Assembly (NCBI GenBank): GCA_028023455.1 | Contig: JAQFVV010000230.1 | Location: 1,554,001-1,618,000, forward strand | Length of the DNA: 64,000 nucleotides | DNA from: Epiperipatus broadwayi | Lineage: Eukaryota; Onychophora; Udeonychophora; Euonychophora; Peripatidae | Reading direction: 5' to 3' | Notes under the pieces: model-generated | What the model was told of the DNA's origin: nothing | The model's input: only the letters and a program-made list of their open reading frames with translations | The model's database searches: none | In this document: positions 21,863 through 34,689 of the stretch, in pieces | Position numbering within the stretch: the first letter of the stretch is position 1 | Layout: the number at the start of each line of letters is the position of its first letter | Position numbers and translations under genes: made by a program

Positions 21863-21979
21863 TGGGGACCATCATAAATAAAAGCTTTAGGTATTTTCTC
21901 TTGTAGCATTTATCATAAAAAATAAAATAAATAAGCTTGTTTAGAGATATTAGCATGCTCTTTATATATATAAAGAATT

Positions 21980-23235
21980 AATATACAATCATTTTTTACT
22001 TTATATAAACTTTAAAACTTATGCAAAGTGCAAAATGATTAAGTTCATCTTATTTTATTTTTATTTTTGGACCACTCACAAGGTACAATAAATCAGCCTT
22101 CTTCTGAGGCATTTTATCTTTTAAAAGGTGATAAGATCTAAAATTTTCTATTATATTGCTAAGTTGACTTTTATCATATTTTATAAATGTGATAAAAACC
22201 AGAAGATATGCATATTAAGGGTGTTTGTTCTCTTTGTGATATATTGCTCTTTTAATTTTACTTTTACACAAGTAGGTTTATGTGAATCATGAAATCGTTT
22301 AGGGGGGAAAATATGAAAAGCAAATTGAATACATTTTTATAGTAAATTTTTTTAGTATAATTTTTAATATCACTATAGCTAGAGTAAAAAAAAAAGCTCC
22401 TTTAGTTGGAAATTTAATGAGAAAACTTAACAATTGTAAGTAGAAAGCACTGTCATCTAAGTTTTCAATTTGAAAAATTAAAGACTTATTGATCATATAA
22501 ATAATGTTAAGCCCTATCAGATATGAAACACTAAGAATATAAACTTATTCATGGAAGAAACAAATCCAAATACCCTTTCTAAGATCATTTATAAGCTAGA
22601 TTCCTAAAGAATCATTTAAATGAACTTGCAAATTATGTCCAATAGTACTCTATTTTGTCAGACTAAATCTGATTCAAAATTTGTTTATTTTACCTGGTGA
22701 AATAGATTGGCATTGATATAATAAAGATGAGCTTAATTTACAAGTTTATTTAATTGATTCTTTAAAAGTCTGTTTTGTGAATGATCTTAGTAATGCATTC
22801 AGATATGTTTGTTCCCTTAATAGGTTTAATTAAAGATTTGTATTTAGATAAACTGAACTTGTAACAAAAAGACAAAATAATTGATGACCAGTTTTGACTT
22901 ATTTTTTTCTTGGATTCTATAACAAGAAATAATTCTAGAAAATTATTGTGATACAACAAAACTAAGTAATTAAATAGTCTAATGTTTAATAGGTCATGTG
23001 ATATACCAAATTGAGCTTTGATTTAGAAATGTTTAGCTTTACTATCTGCAGTAAATTGATTTAATGAAGTCATTTGCCTTAGGCTTATTATGTAAAATGA
23101 TTAAAAGACAGATTATATATCATTTTTATATATTGTTGAATCTCAAAAAAGACTCCCAAAGTGCCCTCATCTTTGTAGCTATAATGGTGCAAAAAGCAGC
23201 AACTTCTTGTGAATGTTTACTCTGCATTTTTTATA
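21980..23235. other. AT-rich DNA, no supported gene
   Basis: Two 65-codon minus-strand ORFs (22299-22496, 22762-22959) are AT-driven and have no recognisable motif. No repeat family from this window was seen. Confidence 0.35.
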
Positions 23236-23479
23236 ACTGAAATGGAATAGAGGATGAATAAACTGGAACATCTTGAGTTCAAATCTCTCTAATTACATAT
23301 ATAAGAAGCATTCAGTGTAAGCAATTTATACACTGCCTTAGAATTACATATTGCTTAGGAAATAGATTACATCTTAAGTATAAGTTCAGCCCATCCATCT
23401 TCTATTAATATACATGGATACTAATGGTCCAATAACATGATAGATAACATTGACATAATGTCTACATGGGTATAACTAC

Positions 23480-23800
23480 AATATCAAATCCAATAAAGGC
23501 TTTGAGCATTCCATCATTGGTTTTTCAATGAAATGAATGGCTGAATAGTTGGAAGGGTGAGAAGATTGAAGTCTGTCCATTAAAGTTTGAGGAATTGCTA
23601 TCTTGATATAAACTAAATACTGATTGTACATATATATGTGGAACCTTATGATCAGGTCCACTTCATTAAATACATATATTGGTGATCATGTATCTTTTTT
23701 CATGTGTGTGGTGTCATGTGTATCGGTTGCTTGAGATGGAGTGGAGAATAAATAAACTGGAAAAATCCCGAGTTCAAATCCCTCTAATTTCATATAGTTT
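23480..23800 (+). repeat. Family C interspersed repeat, long copy
   Basis: This copy is inverted relative to the one at 476-735. It ends with CGGTTGCTTGAGATGGAGTG and GAGTTCAAATCCCTCTAATT, the latter fitting the B-box pattern GWTCRANNC. A partial copy of the same end is at 23238-23305. Confidence 0.6.
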
Positions 23801-23845
23801 GTAAACTGTATCATCTGATCTCTTAAATAATTGCTTGTGTGCTTC

Positions 23846-24070
23846 TAAGAGCAGTTATCTACATTCTACTCTAGCGCCATCTATTGTAATCTTCAATAAT
23901 CTGTGGACACCAGATGCTACGCGGTTGCATAATCTCCACCTCCAACTTTAAATTCTAGTAATCACTAATGCGGGGAAACCAATTGGTCTGAAAAATGGTA
24001 ATTTTGTAACACTATGACATTTGGTGACCATTGATTACTCAAATTTGGTGACTATCAAATAGTGTAATGA
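23846..24070. repeat. Family L element, degenerate
   Basis: The left terminus CTCTAGCGCCATCTATTG matches family L. Inside, GGGGAAACCAATTGGTCTGA preserves only the GAAAC and GTC parts of a hammerhead-like motif. The right terminus is not recognisable. Confidence 0.45.
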
Positions 24071-24965
24071 TAATATTAAATACTGATCTTATTGTTATTT
24101 TGATATGGCATTAAGAAGTAATTAATAATAATAATTTTAAGTTTTATTTTGATTTTTTTTTGGGGGGTGTCTATTTTATGCTTGTAATATCATCATTATT
24201 AAATTTTGATTAATCTGTTAAATTAAAGTCTATTAAAAGTTAATTTTTTTTATTGGAAAACTAATTTTACATAATTTTAAGTCAATCACATTTCTTTTTT
24301 AATATAATTATTTAATACTTGTGCAAAATATATACATTAATGTCTCACATTAATATCATCTACTTATTAGTATTTTGCCACAATGGAATTTCTCTTAAAT
24401 ATATATGCCCACACACTTTCTGGAAAAATGCAATGTCCATTATTAAGCTGTAGATATCTCTAGTCATTTTTCAAATTATATAAATTAATTATATTTTATA
24501 GTTTTATATTAACTAAATGGCAATTTCATCTAACGCTTGTGGTAAAAATAATAAACATAGTCAATGCTCGATTGTTTGTTGGCTTCTACAAAATGGATGC
24601 GAGTGCTTTTTTGCATAGAAAAATCATGGGAGAAGATAAACAGTCTTATATTTAGAATACGTTTATTCAATTTTAGAAAATATTTAAGAAATGTTAATGC
24701 AATGTTTACAACCTTATTTTCTGAAATACCCATTTGTAAATTTGGTGTGTGGTATGATTTAATTCTGAGAATGGATGCTATTAATTGCTGCTACCAATTA
24801 TTTCTAAAACCATAAATTTCTAAATGCACATTAATAAACTATGATGCCTTTATTATGTTTTAGATGTAATACATTTATAGTGAATGTACTGGAAGTTATA
24901 CTCTCTCATTTGATGTAAAAGTTTTGCTTTAACTGGCAGATTAAAGATGATTAAACTAAATAGGC

Positions 24966-24968
<3 letters not shown>

Positions 24969-25012
<44 letters not shown>

Positions 25013-25041
25013 TTCAATATATATATATATATATATATATA
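24969..25041. repeat. (AT)n microsatellite with palindromic flanks
   Basis: Two runs of TA/AT dinucleotides are separated by a CATTCA interruption, and a matching TGAATG follows the second run, so the locus can form a cruciform. The 88-codon minus ORF here encodes only YI repeats and is not a gene. Confidence 0.9.
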
Positions 25042-25485
25042 ATTGAATGACTTCATTATCCAGGAGTTCATAAGAAATTTGAGTTCTGGAAATGCCAGTA
25101 CTGAAATTATTCCGAACACTCTATCACATTAAATCATTCAGGATAACAATGTGTGTATGACTGTAAGCTAGAATTGGTTCACCAAACAGAACAATCTTGA
25201 GTGGTAAAGAGAAGTTTGTAAATAATAATAATAATATATTTGTGGGACATAAAAACCATTGGAAAGTCTATTAAGTCCATAGCTGAAAAAAAACAACAAC
25301 AACTTAATAATATAGGTTAATAATCTTACTGGTCACAGCATTCATTCAAGACAAATCAAACAGAGAAAAGCATAAAATTTTTAAACCCTGTGAAAGCTGG
25401 TAAAGAAAAAAGCTATTGTCAGAGTAGGTTTTTTAGATTTAAAAAATATATTAAATAACCTCCACAACATCACACATTTGTAATG

Positions 25486-25712
25486 TAACAGTCAGAATCG
25501 TCTTATCTCGCTAACACACTGCAGAATTCAAACCCCAGATACGAAACTGAACATTCTAGGAGGGGTTGCCTTCTAGATATACTAAGTTCGAATCTAAAGT
25601 CCAAATTTCACAGCGCCATCTACGTGATAACGCATCTAATGCCACTACTAGTATAACCTTTGACCGGTGCCTGGTGGTCAGGGAGAAACAAAAGACTCTA
25701 TACTAAAAGAAG
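25486..25712 (+). repeat. Repeat N, LTR-like end
   Basis: The segment starts TGTAACAGTCAGAATCG and continues CTAACACACTGCAGAATTC to CTGGTGGTCAGGGAGA. A reverse-complement relative lies at 47333-47567. The TGTAACAG start resembles an LTR 5' end and the sequence is GC-richer than its surroundings, but the 3' LTR end, primer-binding site and gag-pol are not visible. It includes a GCGCCATCTA motif as in family L, which may be coincidental. Confidence 0.45.
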
Positions 25713-25719
25713 CTTGGGT

Positions 25720-28095
25720 GGCTAATTAACGTCTATGGATTTACAAAAGAAATGCAGAAAATATATATACAGATTGAGACAGTGATAGGAATCAATAAAA
25801 TAAGAGATCAAATTTAGTTTTAAATAATTTCACAAAATTTATTTATATAAAATATATATAGAATGCCACTGTCTGCTTATATGAGACAGGGACACATATT
25901 AAATAATTGTGGGCATTATATTCCAATAAATGACAAAAAGGTTTTAAAGCAAAGTGATATATTATATTCCTCAGGTTAATAGCATTACGATAATGTGCTT
26001 GATGAGATAGGAACATGTGCGAGTTGCTTTGAGCAATTATACAAGTTTAAGAAAATATTTGAAATTAAGTGTTATAAAATATTTATTGATTTTGAGAATA
26101 GCATGGACAAAAGCTGACTAAGCATCAAAGTGGGAATGTGATCAAAGCATTTATTTGAGAATAATAATAGAGTTGCATTGGGAGGTCAGTATTGCTGATA
26201 ATGAATTTATTAAAGTTGGAGGGTATGACACGTTTAAGTCACGGATGCTTTGTAAAATAAATATAAAATAAAACAATATTGAATATCTGGAATGATTACG
26301 GAGAACATCTCGCCACTAACCCGTAGGAAAGTATTTTGATGAACAGCCGAAACTTAGCGACTGGGTGACGATTGCGTTTAATTCCCAGGTGTGTCATTTG
26401 GGGACACACTCTGCCTGGAAACTGCAATAAGCGAAAAATCCTTGGAAAATTAAAATAAAGCGGTCTCAACAACCAATTCATTTACCAGCAATACAAAACT
26501 AGTGTATATAAAACATACTGAATGGGTTTTACTTGGATTAAGAGAAATGCCCAATCAAATTCCCAGAAATTCATTTAAAAGGGTCCACACATTCTTGACG
26601 TCAATGATGAACTTTGTAATTAAAGTAGAACATGGTAATTAAAATAGGAAAATGCATGCTTGCGGGTTTGAAAAGTAAGTATAGATTTATATACGCAATC
26701 ATGCATTAGGGGACACATTTAATCATTGACCTCGCACATATTCTCATATTAGATTAAAATCATTTAATCATTGACCTCGCACATACTCTCATATTAGATT
26801 AAAATCAATAACATGTAGATTTTAAACTATGTGATTATATTATATATTAAAGAAAAGAATCGCCCTCGAACGAGTGATTTGCAAGATAATAAAATAGGAA
26901 AATTATAAATTTAAAATATGCCTTAATAGCGGCATCTTACTTTCAATAAAGGGAATAGTTCACTCGGTCAAAGACAATTCTGACACATTATCATAATAAA
27001 ATAAAAGAAAGCTTTATAAATAGAAAATATTAACCCAAGGATAGAGCAAAACTGTTGATTATATTTGAACACTTTAAAGAAGTACATAATAAAGTTATGT
27101 GAAATAAAAGAAAAACAATTTAGAATAGCTATAGCATGTTAGTTAGGAATCACAAGAGCTCTTGGGTTAATTTAGGTTACCTCTGGAGATGCATTTGCAG
27201 GTAGATGTTTGGCAGGTTTTATAATTCAGCAGCAAAATCTGGAATGTTCATATTTTTGCAGCAGCAGCAGTTCCGGGGTTCCTTATGCGATAGCTTCCGA
27301 TGGTCTGGAGAAGTGGCTGGCTATTCCAAGGGGACATAACCATTTTGACACCTCTACTCTGTCATGTCAAGGTTAGCAAATTATTAGAATAGAACTCAGA
27401 ATGATTTCTCTTAGAAATATTAGAATGGAGAACAAAAGAAAAGCCTCCTTTTTATAGTAGAATTTAACAATAGAACTGCTCTGGAGCATTACAAAAATAT
27501 ATCGGACTTATCAGCTGTAATTAAATCTATCCGAATGTCTAAAGGAATTCAACATTAATAAATTTCTTTTGTTAATTTCTCTGTCGACATTCGAATTACA
27601 AACTAAATTTAATTAAAATTACTTTTACTAATTAAAGAAAACCTTAAATGGACATCTGCTGTTTTTAGATAAACTTATATAATATTAACTAATTAAACTA
27701 TTGTCCATCATTTATTTTAACAGAAATATTTGGAATGACTTTTATTAAATTAAACGAAAATTATTTTACTTTTAAATTGCAATATTTGAATCTATTTACT
27801 AAATGAATTTTATTTTAAATCAAAATATATTACGACAACGGTAATATATTTGTAAATAGATTCAAACAAAATAACTTTAACAATTTATAATTTTGATATG
27901 TTTTAAAATGCATATCATAGTGTGTGTGCAATTACAACTTATATAAGCTACTTTTTAATAAATCAAAATTATATGAACATATACATAATCTATAATCTTT
28001 TATTTATTTGGGAATGAGTTATATATATAATACGAGCATTGTACTCATGGTTTAAAATTAGGCGGGATTTTCGGTATATAAGCATATTGCAGACA
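25720..28095. other. Unassigned DNA downstream of repeat N
   Basis: Positions 26290-26480 and 27190-27370 are GC-richer. The latter has an acceptor-like TTTTTGCAG followed by a frame open for about 37 codons that begins as a serine run from a GCA microsatellite. Neither matches a known family. Positions 26716-26805 are a perfect-spaced 45-bp tandem duplication (CATTTAATCATTGACCTCGC...) differing at one base. These could be the interior of a degraded retroelement starting at repeat N. Confidence 0.3.
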
Positions 28096-28099
28096 CACT

Positions 28100-28355
28100 A
28101 CGATAGATTGGGGTTCAAACTAAGGTATGAGAATAGGAAATAGGTGAGAAAAGGTGAAACGAAGATCTGCAAAGCAGACCTTACTGTTTCAATAAATATA
28201 TGATAAAAGACAAATGACACCCAAGATACATTTCATGCTGAAACAGCACACAGCAGTTAGTCCAGGTCACTATAGGTACTGTATTTATCAATAGTAAATT
28301 ATTACATTTTGATTTCAGATGGCAAATGTACTCCACCCACAACTTTGACACCATT
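28100..28355 (-). repeat. Family C interspersed repeat, diverged
   Basis: It begins GGGGTTCAAACTAAGG and includes the conserved AAGATACATTTCATGCTGAA and CAGCAGTTAGTCCAGGTCAC motifs. A further fragment with TTTCATGCTAAACCAGCACT lies at 28570-28645. Confidence 0.55.
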
Positions 28356-28659
28356 CACTTCAGACAAATACATTAATGATTATCACTAATCATTTATTAA
28401 ACAAAAAATTGTCTCTAGCATAGATATTAATTTTAAACCTCACTTAAAGATTAATATATCTGCTTTTTTAATTAAACACAAACACACACACAGAGTTATT
28501 CACATTTCTCTTTCCCGTGTGTAGTATCTTTTATAAATGTATTAAACAACCCCCACACCACCAAACATTCTTTTCAAATCATACAAATAAAGATGACTCC
28601 CAAGAAGCATTTCATGCTAAACCAGCACTCATCAGTTGGCCCAGTTTATCTGCTGTCTT

Positions 28660-29810
28660 TATAACATAATCCAGAATGAATATGCTAGTGCCAAAAATTT
28701 ATTTACCATAATAATTTTTTTTAAGAAAAATATATTTAAAAATATAGTTACTGTAATATAATTTTTTAAAAATGTTTTAATTTAATTACATTATTATTGT
28801 TTTCCTTTTTTAAATTTTTTTTATATTAATTTCTGGTAGTCGTATGAAGACTGTACTGCCGCCATCAGATGGCGCTGCAACACCATCAACAACCATCCCA
28901 AAACTTGCAAGTGATATATTTATGATAAATAACATTAGAAACAATCTATCAAGCTCACTATTTTTTTTGTTCTGTATTTGTATTACTTAGGGGTCCTTAC
29001 ACAGTATTTTGAATTGATGTAGGCTTATGCTTACCTGAGTTTATTTTATTCAACTTTAAAAAATATACACAATGTTGTCTATGACAGTTTTGAATCGGCT
29101 ATATAAAAGCATTTTTTGTGTGAACATAAATTGAGCATTAATCTGGCATCTGCTGTAGATAAATAACATTAGCATCTTTAATTATCAACTATATTTCGGT
29201 TATTTTATTAGTTAAATAAAGTTTTTAACTAAAATGTTAATATATGATACAGTCTGCTTCAAATTATATTCATGGCCTATATCTGGAAAATTAGAGAGCA
29301 CTAAGTACTAAATGACAAACTATACCACTTATTGAATTTCTTCAGTTTTAAATATCTTGATATTTATTTCAGAGCATATGCCTAATGTTGATATTTTAGA
29401 GCACATGTCTAGAAGTTGAGATTGAAAAAATATTTGCAAAATATATGAATTTTAGTAAATTAATTTCTAGTCTGCCCTGTATTATAACAATATTGGCTTG
29501 GCCATTGCATACAGTTACAAATGAAAAAAAAAAAACTAATTCACTCAATATAGAGAATTTTACTTAATAATAGAGTCCAGTTTCATTCTACAAATAATGT
29601 ACAATACTACTATATATTCACTTAATGTTTCATATTAAATTTTAGCATCTAACCTTAAATTTTCAAGGTCTCCCTCTTTTTGGATTGCTCATTTAGGCTG
29701 TTTATCAATGCCTATATCTTTAAGAAGTCCTAGCCATCTCTAGCAATATGATCTCTCATGAGGATATTGCATGAGTAGGTATCTTTCCCCCCTTCACATG
29801 TATGTGATCT
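28660..29810. other. AT-rich DNA, nothing recognised
   Basis: Only a lone AGATGGCGCTG motif at about 28868 recalls a family L terminus. No ORF or structured repeat was seen. Confidence 0.35.
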
Positions 29811-29814
29811 TGTA

Positions 29815-30063
29815 GAAAAAGCAAGTGCATGAAGTGGAGTTGGGCTGGACATATTGCTAGAAGAGATGATAATAGATGGACAATTGAAATCTTAAACGGG
29901 ATTCCAAGATATTGTAAAAGACCCAGAAAGAGACCACATGTGAGATGGATGGATGAAATAAGAAAGTGTGCAGGGGGTGATGTGGAGAAGAGAAGCTAAA
30001 GATTGGAGATGGATTGAACTTGGAGAGACCATCCTGCAGTGGATTGATAATGGTTGATGATGA
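29815..30063 (+). mobile_element. LINE 3' end (RTE-like tail)
   Basis: The plus strand encodes MKWSWAGHIARRDDNRWTIE, then RPRKRPHVRWMDEIRKCAGG before a frameshift. This matches the C-terminal WAGH-R-RW...R-RPxxRW-DE pattern of many non-LTR retrotransposon proteins. It ends in a TTGATGATGATGATGAC simple-repeat tail like those of RTE-type LINEs. Fragments of the same 3' end lie at 34795-34990, 56208-56352 and, reversed, 63911-64000. The antisense ORFs at 29857-30078 are shadows. Confidence 0.75.
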
Positions 30064-30079
30064 TGATGACTCACTCAAT

Positions 30080-31370
30080 GATTTCTCCTTGCAGAAATAG
30101 ACCTAACATAAGTCATTAAAAAAAAAAAACTACTACTTGAGATGGCAGATAAAAAAGTAAATTGTTGATTTATTTACTTGGAAGGTCATGTGGCATTTGA
30201 AGCCCAAAGTTTTACTTTGTGCATAGAATTTCATTCAATTGAATCTAATTGAGATTAAAAAAAAAAAAGATCTCAGTTGTATTCAGCCAATTATCTGCTA
30301 GCTCATGAAGAAACCAATAAGATAAGCTATTCATAATGACTACTAGACTATGAATGAACATTACAAGACTTTCTCAAAAAATATTTTTGCTAAACTTCAG
30401 CATGGTTTTTTTTTTTTTGCGCGTGTACGTATGCGTAACAAGCCGAAGCTCTTAAGAAGGAAAGCTTAGAAAGTCATTTTAAAAAAAGTGCCATGTTGAT
30501 TGGTTTTATTTGAAACATAAGACTGAAAAGAGAATACAATAGAGGATTACAATTAGATAAGATATTGAAATCTTTTACAATGAAAAGTTTTTTTGCTGAC
30601 GAAATTAAGTGTGCCAATATTATCATTATTACTATAGTTATGATTATTATTATCTTTTTCACTTTTCTGGACTAGGAATGACGGCATCTGTCTTGTGGTC
30701 GTCTGCGGGATGATTTTCATTTGTTTAAAAAAAACATTTGATCACTATTTTTAATGGTCATCAAAGAACCACAGAAAGTTCCACATATGCAAATAGAGCA
30801 ATAACAATACATGCATAACTGTATGGCTTTATTGGGAAATAAGTGGGTATGCCGTGCATTTATTGCGGTGGGGGGGGGTCTTTTTTATTAATGTAAAAAA
30901 AAAAAAAGTCAAATTAATAATATTGCATTTGTTTGTTGTTTTTTTTTTTTTTTAAAAAAAACATATAAATTTGAAAAGTACTATACACAGACACATTTTT
31001 TTTAAAAAAATCCATTTTTGTTACGAATGTCTCTGCTGAACTCGAGCAGAAATTTATACACTCGAAGGAACTGAAAAGCTTAACTTGCCTAAAAATAGTC
31101 TATATATATTTTCAGCTTTTAGTTATTTTAAAATAATAAATCCGATCGTAGAGCATTCGAAATTTATATATATACTATATTTTAATTATGAGAAAAACAT
31201 ATTTTGAACTAATAAATAAATTTATCAGCCTCAGCAACTATTCGAAAATCGGCCATTGCATCTCCGAGAGAGAGGGAGGAAGAAAAGGAGGGAGGAGGGG
31301 AGGGGATAAAAAGATGACAAATAGTAATTATACATTAGGCGGTTTTGTGATGTTTATACAAACCAGTCTA
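30080..31370. other. Low-complexity AT-rich DNA with homopolymer and purine tracts
   Basis: It contains poly-A and poly-T runs, a poly-G run near 30868, and a polypurine tract at 31266-31306 (repeated GAGGGA/GGAGG). The polypurine tract could form triplex or G-rich structures. No gene was seen. Confidence 0.5.
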
Positions 31371-31374
31371 TGAA

Positions 31375-31942
31375 CCACAATTAGTGTGATGTTTTTCAAT
31401 GTGTCTTCTAACTTCTCCAGAAAATTTTTTCTTCTGAACTACTTCATCTTCATCAGTTCTCCAATGTGATCTCAAAAAAACAATTAACATTGTACTTTTT
31501 TAGAATGTTTTTGAGATAATCTTTATAATGTGAATGGAATCTATCTCTCCTACAAAAATCACGCCCAAGTTCAGTATCAAACACCCTTTTAAGAACTCGT
31601 GTATTATTCATTAATTTCAAATGTCCACGCCATTAGATATGCGATTTTAGCTTTTATAGTATTACATTCACAAGTTGAAGAACATATTTATTGATATTCT
31701 GGTTTTTCCATAGTATTTTTAAAATTTTATGTAGCATTCTTAAGTGAAACTTTTCTAATGTCTACACCGTGCCTATAGAATGTCCAGATCTTGCTTCCAT
31801 ACAATAAAAATTTTATGGAGCATCCTTAAGTGGAATTTTTCTAATGTTTTTATTTACACTGTGACTATAGAATGTCCAGATCTTGCTACCATACAATAAA
31901 ATTTTATGGAGCATCCTTAAGCAAAACTTTTATAATGTTCTT
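31375..31942 (-). mobile_element. LINE remnant, C-terminal part, interrupted by A6
   Basis: The minus strand encodes LYGSKIWTFYRHG and further down RDRFHSHYKDYLKN, matching the post-RT region of a non-LTR retrotransposon. The sequence around ATTTTATGGAGCATCCTTAAG is triplicated at 31725-31945, a local tandem duplication. The remnant resumes at 32530 after the A6 insertion, so both pieces were once one copy. Confidence 0.75.
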
Positions 31943-32514
31943 TCACAGAAGCAAAACTCTACAGTAGCCACTCAGTTCAAGCCAAAGCAATCAATGGATG
32001 CAGGAAGGTTTGTGCATAAAATCCCTATCTAGTGCATACTCATACAATATCCCCAGACTAGTTTCTAGTTTGTGGCTTTCATCCATGAGGAGCCTTGGAT
32101 CTAAGAGCACTGCATCTAGATCTTAGGATCTAATGCAACCCTCCAGCAACCATCTTTTTACTTTTTTAGCTAACTACAAAACTTTGAGTCCAAAATGAAC
32201 ACACAATAATATTTTCAATCTAAGCTTCTTAGTTTATATAGTTATATAGATCTGAACTCAGTTTAGCATCCATACTTTTTGGTGGCTTTGGTTCTTTAAT
32301 AATCATAGTCACCATAATTCTATTGGCAACAAGCTAGAAACTAGATTGGCAACATAAGATGAATAGGCACTAGATAGGGATTTTATGCACAAACTTCTTG
32401 CAAACACTGATTGCTTTGGTTTGCACTGAGTGGCACTACTGTATGGAAAGTTTTGCCTCTGTAAAAAACAGCTTGTGTACGTATAAAAAATGATGATCAT
32501 ATGATGTTTGATGG
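31943..32514 (+). mobile_element. Family A retroposon, copy A6, inserted in a LINE
   Basis: The perfect 15-bp TSD TTTTATAATGTTCTT lies at 31928-31942 and 32515-32529. The left end TCACAGAAGCAAAACTC and right end GATCATATGATGTTTGATGG agree with A5. The left arm holds a minus-strand hammerhead relic (about 32050-32092, core reads TGGATGA). About 190 bases near 32141-32330 do not match other copies and may be a secondary insertion. The copy splits the surrounding LINE, so it is younger than that LINE. Confidence 0.85.
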
Positions 32515-32529
32515 TTTTATAATGTTCTT

Positions 32530-34430
32530 GTTGTGGCTATAATGTGCCCAATTCCCATTTTCATACAATAAATCAAGTAAAATAACTGTTCTATGTACAA
32601 TTAATTTAATTGCAGTAACTATTTCCCTGTGATAAAATACTATATTCTTTACCTTGTTAAAAGTAACACTACCACATTTGGAATCTATGCAGAACATCTC
32701 AGTCCATCTTTCTTTCTGTTAAAAAAAAAGTTCCCAGGATACTTAACTCACATTGGCTCTGGTATCAATATCCAAATGCTCTAGTTTCATGTTATTTTTA
32801 AAATTGAGAAAGTATCCCTTTCAGTACCATCCTAAGTATAGCTCTTTAACAAAAATCAAATTATTTTGAATTTATCTAGCATAGTTTAAATTTTATGTCA
32901 CCTTTTTCAGGAAAAATAGTATCTCACACCATTTGGAATGTAAAGGGGTGTAATTTTTTTTTTTTTTTTCAAATAACTTTTTTTGGCTATTTTTTTAAAA
33001 TAAATATTGTATAAAACTTTAACTGCAACTATAATAAAAGGCAAATTTGTTTCATTATAATAATTGATTAAAAGAAAGAAAACATTTAAAGCTAATTAAA
33101 TCCAAGTAATTTTATTTCTTCATTTTTGTGATTTTATGTTATATTTTTTAGTTTTTTAATACAAACATTTTAATGTAAATTATAAATAATGCTTATAATA
33201 AAAGAATCAAACTTGAAATCATATTTATATAAAACAAATATTCTTCTTAGGAGTGGTATAAGATATCACTTGTAGCATTTATGGAGTAAAATGCATTGTA
33301 GCATTGTGTATTTATTCACAAATTAATAATCACTCTAGCTAAAAATTGTTGAGGATTCTTTTTCATCACTGAATGTATTTGATTTTTTAAAATATTAATT
33401 GTTGAACTTGAGTCTTTATATGCTGCATTCAAAACATTATGTACATTATGTAGATCAACTATAAATCTAGAATCAAAGAAAATGGAAATCAAGGAAAAGG
33501 GGAATTCTTGTTTTTCATACTAAAAATTCTACCATCAAACCTATATCACATCTTGATACCTGATTTGTTAATTTTCCTATAAATAGTTTCAAATATCTGT
33601 CATAAAAACCAAAAACAATGTTAAAATAAGTACACACCCCTTGTTTGACACTTCACTTCAAATGCCTCAGATTTTCTGCCATTAGCAATATTTTCTCTCT
33701 TTTCACCATGTAGAAGTTCTATAATATGAATAAACTTTGGTGGAGAACTAACTAATTTCAAACAATGCTATAGATTTCTTCATTGAATTGATTCTTTTAA
33801 AATCACTTTGTTGAGTCTGTGGCAACCATTTATTCATGACTGGAAGCAATCTATTCAACAAAATCATATTAGATAAAAATTCCACCATTAAATCTGTATC
33901 ACATCTTGATCCATGATTTGTTAATCTGTCTGTAAATAGTTTCAGTGACCTCGGTCAAAAAAAATCAAAAACAATGTTGACATAAATACACATACCTTGT
34001 TTTACATACATTTCATTTCAAATACTTCAGATTTTCTCCCATAGTAAAATTTTCTCTCATTCCATTATATGGAAACTGTATAATATGAATAAACTTAAAC
34101 GAATAACCAACTGATTTCAAACAATGCTATAGTCCTTTTCACTGAATTGATTTTTTTAAAATCACTTGAAGTCTCTCATAACCGTTCATTTATATCTGGA
34201 CCTATTCAATGAAATCATTGAAAGTACTTTTTGCTGGATGTAATTATTGTATATAAACATCCACAAAGTTCATTTAACTTTGTATATATCCTTTCCAATT
34301 TGTACAAAAAGTAACTAATAAATATATATTTTGAAACAACAACAACATCCACAAAGCAGTTTCATAAATTGTTATCAGCACATCATCTTTTATCATAGAA
34401 CCTTTTTTTAAAAGTTATTCTCGTTTATAA
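32530..34430 (-). mobile_element. LINE remnant with RT segment, partly duplicated
   Basis: The minus strand encodes LLYENGNWAHY (cognate of LYGSETWTLY) near 32550-32580 and, further in, two copies of a VKQG-type RT motif (GTGTCAAACAAGG complement near 33640; another near 34000). The blocks 33480-33830 and 33835-34190 are direct duplicates offset by about 351-357 bp, each covering the VKQG to DG..FNL region. Many stops are present. The 66-codon ORF 32497-32697 is an intact scrap of this protein. Confidence 0.75.
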
Positions 34431-34689
34431 CTTTTATCACAAAAATTAAAAAGTTTTTAGAAAGTTGAACAAATGAAGCAAATAATCATATCAATTGGTG
34501 TATTGTTCAAGCCCATGAGTGACAGGTTCAGTATTTTTTTTTTTTTACTTGGCTGAAAATTGATGTAAAAAGTTTCAGCTCTTAAGCACATAAATCTTAG
34601 AACTGAGCTAACTGCACAGGGCATAGCATTATTTGGGTTAAATAGTTTAAACTTTTATTCAAGTGAAGTTTATAAAGGACTTATAGAGA

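Larger units (their letters stand above)
21291..21975 (+). mobile_element. Family B direct dimer, retrozyme-like (B1)
   Basis: Two direct copies of an approximately 260-bp unit start at 21292 and 21711 (period 419), each beginning GAGCTGAGTTTGAAGACATG and ending near GCATTTATCATAAAAAATAA and the TTTATATAT tract. They are separated by an AT-rich spacer with TCATGTGACATGACTG. Each unit carries a hammerhead motif (21403-21443 decayed, 21822-21862 intact). A homologous dimer at 58.5-59.2 kb has the same unit-spacer-unit order, so the dimer is an ancestral structure and not a local duplication. No ORF is present. Confidence 0.75.

Noticed and set aside
24853-25119. 88-codon minus ORF
   Set aside because: Mostly YI repeats from the AT microsatellite.
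27255-27375. Exon-like frame after TTTTTGCAG starting SSSSSGVPYAIASDGLEK
   Set aside because: The start is a GCA microsatellite, no clear donor follows, and no homology is recognised; left as unassigned.
29857-30078. Two minus ORFs beginning MSESSSSS and MSHHHHQ
   Set aside because: Antisense of the LINE 3' end and its GAT repeat tail.
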